This document shows positions 58,037-64,000 of a stretch of DNA of 64,000 bases, in pieces; position 1 is the stretch's first letter, and each line of letters starts with the position of its first letter. Where the stretch lies: NCBI RefSeq assembly GCF_001485215.1, contig NZ_BBWW01000001.1, positions 2,170,001 to 2,234,000 of the forward strand. The letters are read 5' to 3'. A program made the position numbers and the translations under genes. The notes beneath the pieces were generated by a model. It worked only from the letters and a program-made list of their open reading frames with translations. It searched no databases and had not been told where the DNA came from. This DNA comes from Leptolyngbya sp. NIES-2104 (GTDB taxonomy: Bacteria > Cyanobacteriota > Cyanobacteriia > Leptolyngbyales > Leptolyngbyaceae).

Positions 58037-59599
58037 CTAGCCTAAAGAGCGTGATTCTTGAGGTAAATGCAATGTAAAACAACTACCTTCACCGATCGTT
58101 GATTTCACCGTAATCTCACCGCCCTGAAGTTGAGCTAACTTCTGAGACAGAGCTAACCCTAAACCCGTTCCTTGATATTTGCGAGCTAAGCCTTGATCAA
58201 GCTGTTGAAAGGGTTGAAACAGCTTTTCTCGATCGATTGGCGCAATTCCAATTCCCGTATCGCAAATCTCAAACTCGATCGAGCTTTCAACCTGTCGAAC
58301 ACTGAGCGTTACAGAACCCACTTCAGTGAACTTAATCGCATTCGCGAGCAGATTGAGCAAAATTTGAGTCACACGACGTTCATCGGCAGTGCAGGTTGTA
58401 ATTCCAGCCTCGATCGCATACGAAAACGCTAACCCTCGATGTTCTGCTTGTCCCTGAAGCGTGTCAAAACAAGCTTGACACACCGCTTCTACCGAAACAG
58501 AACCAATCTCAACTACTTCACGCCCAGACTCAGCTTTAGCTAAATCTAACAAATCATTGATCAAAGCTAGAAGTTGATAACCCGCATCAGAAATTTGCTG
58601 AACATACTGAAGCTGACGAGGGGTCAAGGCTCCAAACACTTGCTCTAACAACACACTCGAAAAGCCAATGATTGCGGTTAATGGCGTTCGCAACTCATGA
58701 CTGGTATTCGAGAGAAAAGCGCTTTTGGCTTGACTTGCCGCTTCAGAGGCGAATTTTTCCTGTTCTAATTCTTTTGTCCGCTGCCGCACCAGTTCTTCTA
58801 ACTGAGCTTCTGTGATTTGTAAGGCTTCGATTCTTGCCCGTTCAGCAGTCAACTGCCGTCCAAAAAACGATGCCAAAAGTGCCCCGGTCAAAATCAGTAA
58901 TGCTGCAACACCAATGACGATCGCTAAAACTCGACTACTAATCGGTTCAATCTGAGGCGATTGGGTCGTAGCCGCTCGAATGTGCGTTGCAATCATCGCG
59001 CCATAGTGCATTCCAGAGATTGCAATGCCCATCGATCCAGCACTGCCAATGACTTGCCGCCATCGAGAAAAAATCGCATTGTTTTCTCGAAATCGTAAGA
59101 GCCAAAACCCTCCGAGTGAACCCGCGATCGCAATCACTCCCGACACCAACACCAGCGGCAGATCGTAAACTTGGCGGGCTGCCATTTGCAACGCTGCCAT
59201 TGAAATATAGTGCATCGCAATGATCGTGCTGCCGATCATGACTGCACCGAGAATCCACCACACTTCAAACTGATTTGCAATCCAGACTCCGATGATCGAT
59301 CCATTGATCGCAATCGCCACCGATAGCAGGAGCAGCAGAAAATTATAGCCAACGGGAATTGGCAATGTGTGTGCCAAAATTCCAGTAAAGTGCATTGCCC
59401 AGATGGTCAGCCCCAGCACAATTCCACTACCAATCAGCCAAAATTGACGCGATCGAGCAGAGTCGATCGGGATCTGTTCTGCAATGTCGATCGCGGTGTA
59501 AGAACCGATAAAAGAAATCAGCACTGACAGAACAATTAAGCGAAAGTCAGAGGTCGCAACGAGGTCTTCGACAGAGTGAAGCATTGCAGATGGATTCAA
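58037..59599 (-). CDS. MHYT-domain sensor histidine kinase
   Basis: A 520-residue membrane kinase. Seven hydrophobic segments within residues 20-250 carry the three MHYT-type motifs MHFTG, MHYIS and MHYGA, proposed to bind copper and sense gas or redox. A coiled linker (about 265-295) leads to the H box SHELRTPLTAIIGFSSVLL, then N box LLNLLANAIKFT, G1 DTGIGIAP and G2 GTGLGLALSQKLAQ. There is no receiver domain and no response-regulator gene nearby. The signal and partner are unknown. An internal ATG at 59584 is an alternative start. Confidence 0.9.
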   Translation of the reverse strand: MNPSAMLHSVEDLVATSDFRLIVLSVLISFIGSYTAIDIAEQIPIDSARSRQFWLIGSGIVLGLTIWAMHFTGILAHTLPIPVGYNFLLLLLSVAIAINGSIIGVWIANQFEVWWILGAVMIGSTIIAMHYISMAALQMAARQVYDLPLVLVSGVIAIAGSLGGFWLLRFRENNAIFSRWRQVIGSAGSMGIAISGMHYGAMIATHIRAATTQSPQIEPISSRVLAIVIGVAALLILTGALLASFFGRQLTAERARIEALQITEAQLEELVRQRTKELEQEKFASEAASQAKSAFLSNTSHELRTPLTAIIGFSSVLLEQVFGALTPRQLQYVQQISDAGYQLLALINDLLDLAKAESGREVVEIGSVSVEAVCQACFDTLQGQAEHRGLAFSYAIEAGITTCTADERRVTQILLNLLANAIKFTEVGSVTLSVRQVESSIEFEICDTGIGIAPIDREKLFQPFQQLDQGLARKYQGTGLGLALSQKLAQLQGGEITVKSTIGEGSCFTLHLPQESRSLG

Positions 59600-59667
59600 T
59601 GGCAGATCCTATTGAGCGCGAAATCGCAGCGATCGACATCGTTCCTAAGAGGGTCATTTCCCAACAC

Positions 59668-59697
59668 AAAAAAGCCCACGACTTAAAGCCGTGGGAG
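59668..59697 (-). terminator. Terminator of the Pro/Ser-rich membrane protein gene
   Basis: On the minus strand CCCACGGC-TTTAA-GTCGTGGGC is followed by TTTTTTG, a standard intrinsic terminator, 20 bases beyond the stop at 59717. Confidence 0.85.
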
Positions 59698-59716
59698 CAC
59701 ATCAATTAACAGAACA

Positions 59717-60277
59717 TTATTGACCTGAACTGCTAGGACTTGGGCTTGCGGTTGCTTCAGGTGAAGGAGAAGGCTGTGTAGACGGCGATTGCTCAGTTCT
59801 TGGAGCTTCTGTTTGCTGATTGCTGGGTGTCGTTGGTGCAGTTTGGGGAGCCGGAGAAGCGGGAGCTTTAGGCGCTTCAATTCTGACTTCTGGAGCCGGA
59901 ATCACTGTCGGCGAAGATTGCTGGGGTTGTGGAACAGGAACAATACGATCGCGCTCAATCACTCGTTCTCTGACTTCCGGTGAGGGTGACGGAGACGGGG
60001 ACGCACTCGGAACAACGATTCGTTGAACTTCTGGAGTGCTACTCCGTTGTGTCGCAAAATATGCCAGTGCAGCACCACCCAGTACTAAGCCTGTTAGTAG
60101 AATTCCAATCAAGAAGCCGTTTGCGGTATTGTTCTCATCTCTAACCTGCTGGGCAGTTTCGTACCGTTGCCGTTCGACGGCGCGATCGTCTACATAACCG
60201 CTACTGTAGCTATCGGGTTGATTTTCGGCAGGATGATTTGTGCGATCGTAGCGATCGCCTTGATTCGGATTTGTCAT
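59717..60277 (-). CDS. Single-pass membrane protein with Pro/Ser-rich tail
   Basis: A 186-residue protein. The polar N-terminus (about 1-52, with an Asp/Arg-rich DDRAVERQRYETAQQVRDEN) is followed by one membrane helix at about 53-75 (GFLIGILLTGLVLGGAALAY). The rest is a low-complexity tail of Pro, Ser, Ala and Thr with SPSPSPSPE repeats, like a cell-wall spacer. There is no recognised domain. The tail would reach the periplasm or cell wall. It has its own terminator. Confidence 0.75.
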   Translation of the reverse strand: MTNPNQGDRYDRTNHPAENQPDSYSSGYVDDRAVERQRYETAQQVRDENNTANGFLIGILLTGLVLGGAALAYFATQRSSTPEVQRIVVPSASPSPSPSPEVRERVIERDRIVPVPQPQQSSPTVIPAPEVRIEAPKAPASPAPQTAPTTPSNQQTEAPRTEQSPSTQPSPSPEATASPSPSSSGQ

Positions 60278-60447
60278 GTTGAATTTCTCAATAATTTGAT
60301 TGCTCTAGAGTGCTGTAATAAAAATGTCAGCCTTGCTACTGTAGATGCTCTAATGCAATCAAATTAACCGAGGTAAATCGCGATCTCACTCTGTCCAGAG
60401 AAGGGAACATGGGGAAGAAATTAAACACGCAGCCTCTATCAATAGAC

Positions 60448-62202
60448 TTATTGCAAAGCTTCTTCTAATTTGTTTTGATCCCACAGCGATCGGTAAAGTC
60501 CCGCGTGATCGAGTAATTCACCATGCGTTCCCATCTGCACAATTCGTCCTTGATCCATTACAAAGATGCGATCCGCCATTGCTGCCGCTGAGAGTTGATG
60601 TGAGATAAACACAACTGTTTTGCGAACCGTTCCTTCTGATAGATTCTTCAAAATCCGCGTTGCCGTCTGATTGTCCACGCTCGATAACGCATCATCCAAA
60701 ATCAGAATCGGACTATCGACTAATAAAGCTCGTGCGAGTGCAGTTCGCTGGCGTTGTCCACCGGATAGGGTAATGCCGCGCTCACCAACGATCGTGTCAT
60801 AGTGCTGCGGAAAGTTGAGAATTTCGCCATGAATCTGAGCAATCTTCGCAGCAAGTTCCACTTCGTCTTGTTCAGCCATTGGCTTACCGTAGCGAATGTT
60901 GTTACGGATTGTAGTGCTAAATAGAAAGCTTTCTTGAGGGACGTATGCGATCGCACCTCGCAAATCTTCTAATCGCAAATCGGTAATGTCGTACCCATCC
61001 AGCAATAACTGATTCGGATCGATATCTAACAATCGGGGTAATGCGTTCGCTAACGTTGATTTACCGGAACCGATCGCACCGACGATCGCCACTGTTTCAC
61101 CCGGAGAAATGGCAAAGTTAATGCGATCGAGATTCGGTTGCGAACTACCCGGATAGCGAAACGTTAAATCCTTCGCGCTTAACTTTCCTTGCACTTGCGC
61201 GACAGGTAACGGAATCGCATCTTTCGCATCTTGAATCTTTGGTTCAACTGATAAAATTGCTTCGATTCGATCGATACTCACTTCCCCTCGCTGATATGCC
61301 GTAATCGTGAATCCAAGTAATGCCGTCGGAAACGCTAATCGTTCGACAAAAATCAGCAGTGCAATGAAATCTCCAACCGTGATTTCTCCACGAGCGATCG
61401 AACCGCCTCCGAACCACAGCAAAATCAACGCGCTTCCATAAGCAATTCCTTGCAAAATTGGAAACAGAATATTTCGAGTCAGCGCGAGTTTAAGATTGGC
61501 ATTCAACAGCGATCGATTATATTCTCGAAAAGCGCGTCGCTCGTTTTCTTCCTGACCGTAAATCTTAATCAGTGCAATCCCACTCATATCTTCTTGCACT
61601 AATTCACTCACAGTCGAGAGTTCTTCTTGAACGGTTAACTGCTGCGATCGCAATCGGTTACTAAATAAACTCACCAAAATCAGCATGAACGGATACACCG
61701 AAAGCGCCATTAAGCTCAATCGGGCATCGATCGCAACCATTGCAGGAAGTGTTAACGCATACGCGAATATCGTATTTGCTAAACTGAGAACCGCAAACCC
61801 TAACAATCTGCGAATATTATCAACATCACTTGTAGCGCGGTTAATTAAATCACCAACGGTATTAGCAGCAAAATAGGCAGGTTCTAACTTAAGCAAATGG
61901 TTAAAGATCTTCTGCTTTAAATCAAATTCAACCTGACGACCGACACCAAAAAGCAAAATTCTGGATGTCATTCGCATCACCCACATTACCGATGCCAGCA
62001 CCAGAATCAGAAGCGCATAAAATAAGATTTCGTTAACGCTAAACGTAACACTCAGTTTATCAACCGCATCCCGAATCTGTAGCGGAATGTAAATCCCGAT
62101 CGAGTTCACAACCAGCAACGCCAAAACGCCTAAAGTTGCATCTCGCCAATGTGGACGAAGATAAGCCCCTAGTTTTTGAAGTTGCCCCCGCGATCGCGCC
62201 AT
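60448..62202 (-). CDS. ABC exporter, fused permease-ATPase
   Basis: A 584-residue half-transporter of the MsbA/multidrug-lipid type. Six membrane helices lie in residues 20-310; the ATPase domain has Walker A GAIGSGKST (Ala-Ile in place of the more usual Pro-x-Gly), Q-loop YVPQESFLFS, signature LSGGQRQR, Walker B ILILDDALSSVD and switch His in VFISHQLS. It should work as a homodimer. The substrate is unknown. Divergent from rarD. Confidence 0.92.
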   Translation of the reverse strand: MARSRGQLQKLGAYLRPHWRDATLGVLALLVVNSIGIYIPLQIRDAVDKLSVTFSVNEILFYALLILVLASVMWVMRMTSRILLFGVGRQVEFDLKQKIFNHLLKLEPAYFAANTVGDLINRATSDVDNIRRLLGFAVLSLANTIFAYALTLPAMVAIDARLSLMALSVYPFMLILVSLFSNRLRSQQLTVQEELSTVSELVQEDMSGIALIKIYGQEENERRAFREYNRSLLNANLKLALTRNILFPILQGIAYGSALILLWFGGGSIARGEITVGDFIALLIFVERLAFPTALLGFTITAYQRGEVSIDRIEAILSVEPKIQDAKDAIPLPVAQVQGKLSAKDLTFRYPGSSQPNLDRINFAISPGETVAIVGAIGSGKSTLANALPRLLDIDPNQLLLDGYDITDLRLEDLRGAIAYVPQESFLFSTTIRNNIRYGKPMAEQDEVELAAKIAQIHGEILNFPQHYDTIVGERGITLSGGQRQRTALARALLVDSPILILDDALSSVDNQTATRILKNLSEGTVRKTVVFISHQLSAAAMADRIFVMDQGRIVQMGTHGELLDHAGLYRSLWDQNKLEEALQ

Positions 62203-62330
62203 GATTGATGCCTATTATCAAAACTTCTTTATGTTAGCGCGAATACAAAATCGATCGACATGTCGCCCGCTAGAATTCACTGTGCTGTCAGATTTCAACC
62301 GATCTGTATCTGGATGTTGCCTGAAATCAA

Positions 62331-63257
62331 TTGTTAGAATTTCAGCTTGTTCATTGCGTCACTGTTTTGAAAGTTCATTCTGCCTCGAAATCTGGAGCGA
62401 TTTACGCGATTCTGGCTTACTCAGCTTGGGGACTGTTTCCCTTGTACTGGAAGTTTCTTACGCAAGTTCCCGCTGTGGAGTTAGTCTGTCATCGGATTGT
62501 TTGGTCGATGGTGTTGTTGATCGGATTGCTCGTTGCACAACATCGAATCGCTGAATTTCGCCAGCTTTGGAAATCCCCGAAAGCGATCGCGTCTCTGCTC
62601 CTCACCACAACACTGATCGCTGGAAATTGGTGCATTTATATCTATGGCGTAAACTCTGGTCAGATTGTTGAAACCAGTTTGGGCTACTACATCAATCCAT
62701 TGGTGACAGTTTCGCTCGGCTCCGTGATTCTGAAAGAGAAGCTGAACGGTGCGAAAAAGGTTGCAGTTTTACTAGCCGCGATCGCGGTTTTCAATTTCAT
62801 CTGGCATTTTGGACAAGTTCCCTGGATTGCGATCGCGCTTGCGTTCTCATTCGCCTTGTATGGACTGTTCCGTAAGCTGATCACAGTAACACCGATCGTT
62901 GGATTGACGGTAGAAACCTTGTTAGCAACTCCGATCGCGATTGCCTACATCAGTTATGTAGGAGCAACCGGAACTGGAAGTTTTGGAACCAGTTGGCGTG
63001 TTAGTGCATTATTAATCGGCTGTGGAGTTGTCACCGCACTTCCTTTACTTTGGTTTAACAATGCCGCAAAGCGATTACAGCTTTCGACTCTGGGATTCTT
63101 TCAGTATCTTGCTCCGACTCTTCAGCTTTTAATTGGAGTTGCTGTGTATCGAGAGCCGTTTACTGGAATTCATGCGGTGACGTTTTTATTGATTTGGAGT
63201 GCGATCGCGATCTACTCGATCGCATCTTTACAAACCAGAAGAACCTCACAAACCTAA
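62331..63257 (+). CDS. rarD: RarD-like EamA-family transporter
   Basis: A 308-residue drug/metabolite transporter with ten hydrophobic segments in two EamA repeats. AILAYSAWGLFPLYWKFLTQ, AGNWCIYIYGVNSGQIVETS and LGYYINPLVTVSLGSVILKE identify the RarD subgroup (chloramphenicol-sensitive protein family). No ATG is available near the start: the TTG at 62331 gives this length, but a TTG at 62367 (KVHSASKSGAIYAILAY) fits the family better. The substrate is not established. Confidence 0.88.
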   Translation: MLEFQLVHCVTVLKVHSASKSGAIYAILAYSAWGLFPLYWKFLTQVPAVELVCHRIVWSMVLLIGLLVAQHRIAEFRQLWKSPKAIASLLLTTTLIAGNWCIYIYGVNSGQIVETSLGYYINPLVTVSLGSVILKEKLNGAKKVAVLLAAIAVFNFIWHFGQVPWIAIALAFSFALYGLFRKLITVTPIVGLTVETLLATPIAIAYISYVGATGTGSFGTSWRVSALLIGCGVVTALPLLWFNNAAKRLQLSTLGFFQYLAPTLQLLIGVAVYREPFTGIHAVTFLLIWSAIAIYSIASLQTRRTSQT

Positions 63258-63261
63258 AAAA

Positions 63262-63286
63262 GAACCTCCAGGATGACTGGAGGTTC
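63262..63286 (-). terminator. Terminator of yajQ
   Basis: GAACCTCCAG-GATGA-CTGGAGGTTC has a perfect 10-bp stem. On the minus strand it is followed by TTTTTTAGG, so it ends the yajQ transcript; it may also stop rarD from the other side. Confidence 0.8.
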
Positions 63287-63292
63287 ATCAAT

Positions 63293-63784
63293 CTATCGAT
63301 AATTTGTAAACTGCAACGCCACTGGGAAATCTTCCTGCTTCATTCGCTGCATGACGACCTGTAAATCATCTTTCGATTTCGCAGAAACCCGAACCACATC
63401 GCCTTGAATCGAACCCTGAACCTTTTTGAACTCATCGCGAATAATTTTCGTAATCTGCTTCGCGATATCCTGACTAATTCCCTTTCTCAGCTTAATTTCT
63501 TGCCGAACGCGGCTTCCACTTGCTGACTCTACTTTGCCATAGTCAAAAATCTTCAGAGATAACTCCCGTTTCGCCGCCCGTTGTTGCATCAAAGTGTGCA
63601 CCGCATCGAGCGTAAATTCGCTGTCGGTATTAATCACGATCGAATCCGCACCCAGTTCGATCTCTGTTTTCGTATCTTTGAGATCGTAGCGGCTCTGGAC
63701 ATCGCGCTTTGTAGTGTCGATCGCGTTGACGAGTTCTTGGCGATCGAAGTCGCTGACAATATCAAACGAAAATGTAGAAGCCAT
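63293..63784 (-). CDS. yajQ: YajQ-family nucleotide-binding protein
   Basis: A 163-residue UPF0234/YajQ protein with two ferredoxin-like domains. [36 protein letters not shown], the middle [15 protein letters not shown] and the final [11 protein letters not shown] are conserved. Family members bind c-di-GMP or nucleotides and some act with transcription regulators. I use ATG 63784; the ATG at 63790 adds two residues. It is followed by its own terminator. Confidence 0.92.
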   Translation of the reverse strand: MASTFSFDIVSDFDRQELVNAIDTTKRDVQSRYDLKDTKTEIELGADSIVINTDSEFTLDAVHTLMQQRAAKRELSLKIFDYGKVESASGSRVRQEIKLRKGISQDIAKQITKIIRDEFKKVQGSIQGDVVRVSAKSKDDLQVVMQRMKQEDFPVALQFTNYR

Positions 63785-63797
63785 AAACAAAAAGCTG

Positions 63798-64000
63798 TTA
63801 GAGCGTGCTGATCAAGCTTAGTCCGATTAGCGTAAAGCTGCAAAGTGACCCGACCGCAAACATCAGCGATCGCCCAATGGGAATGTTCAAAATGTAAAAT
63901 ATCGGAAATAAAAATCGCGCAACAATCCACAGAATCGCTGCCCATCCTGCGACTTCCGAAGTTTGATTCGTGATATATGCCATCAGTGCCGCCGCTGCAA
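63798..64000 (-). CDS. MAPEG-family membrane protein, 5' end outside window
   Basis: The minus-strand frame is open to the right window edge ([17 protein letters not shown]...). The 66 residues seen contain [20 protein letters not shown] and [20 protein letters not shown], the last two membrane helices of MAPEG proteins (glutathione S-transferase-like, microsomal type). It stops just upstream of yajQ on the same strand. Too little is visible to predict its activity. Confidence 0.65.
   Translation of the reverse strand, partial: AAAALMAYITNQTSEVAGWAAILWIVARFLFPIFYILNIPIGRSLMFAVGSLCSFTLIGLSLISTL

Overview
The window comes from a cyanobacterial chromosome, most likely a filamentous, non-heterocystous type (Leptolyngbya-like; the genus is inferred). 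The evidence is the dense scatter of the HIP1 octamer GCGATCGC, the split RNA polymerase genes rpoB-rpoC1-rpoC2, the LL-diaminopimelate aminotransferase route to lysine, an acyl-lipid desaturase, an XisH/XisI pair, and a block resembling the hormogonium polysaccharide (hps) genes used for gliding. I saw no rRNA, tRNA, CRISPR array, prophage or intact insertion sequence.

Layout. 1-6.4 kb: end of a GH57 glycoside hydrolase, dapL, PBP2 (mrdA) and dnaX. 6.4-8.7 kb: a delta-9 desaturase diverging from an unusual TetR regulator, with two perfect 17-bp palindromes between them. 8.9-15.1 kb: livG-livM, a toxin-antitoxin-like pair, trpF, folE, an SDR and accA. 15.2-18.6 kb: a three-gene glycan cluster (GT2, methyltransferase, GT-C-like membrane protein). 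18.7-29.7 kb: rpsT-tatD, then rpoB-rpoC1-rpoC2, all on the minus strand. 29.9-32.3 kb: hisD, a phosphoribosyltransferase and a small membrane protein. 32.2-41.6 kb: the hpsL-P-like block plus a GT39-type and a GT2-GtrA protein. 41.7-51 kb: J-domain/TPR protein, hisZ, xisH-xisI, typA, EVE protein, a phytoene/squalene-synthase-like protein, a coiled-coil protein, a DUF2281-like antitoxin and a MoxR ATPase. 51-64 kb: ribF, a GHL10-type hydrolase, an SGNH hydrolase, 5-hydroxyisourate hydrolase, a DUF559-like nuclease fold, a GAF-PP2C phosphatase, a small regulator locus, an MHYT histidine kinase, an ABC exporter, RarD, YajQ and the end of a MAPEG protein.

Most genes are chromosomal housekeeping; the unusual content lies in regulation and repeats. 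(1) The TetR gene beside desC carries a second half of about 190 residues that looks like a catalytically dead tyrosine-recombinase fold, and TGCAAGTGNCACTTGCA palindromes sit at both divergent 5' sides. (2) A family of palindromic elements of about 200 bp occurs in four long and two shortened copies, each next to the 3' end of a gene; one half-copy supplies the last codons of trpF. (3) Heptamer-type G-rich/C-rich fold-back repeats lie immediately after the stop codons of rpoB, rpoC1 and the GHL10 gene. (4) hpsM is inverted inside the hps block, and a remnant of the hpsL 3' end remains on its far side next to a 41-bp tandem array. (5) An XRE regulator diverges from a small ORF across two inverted repeats.
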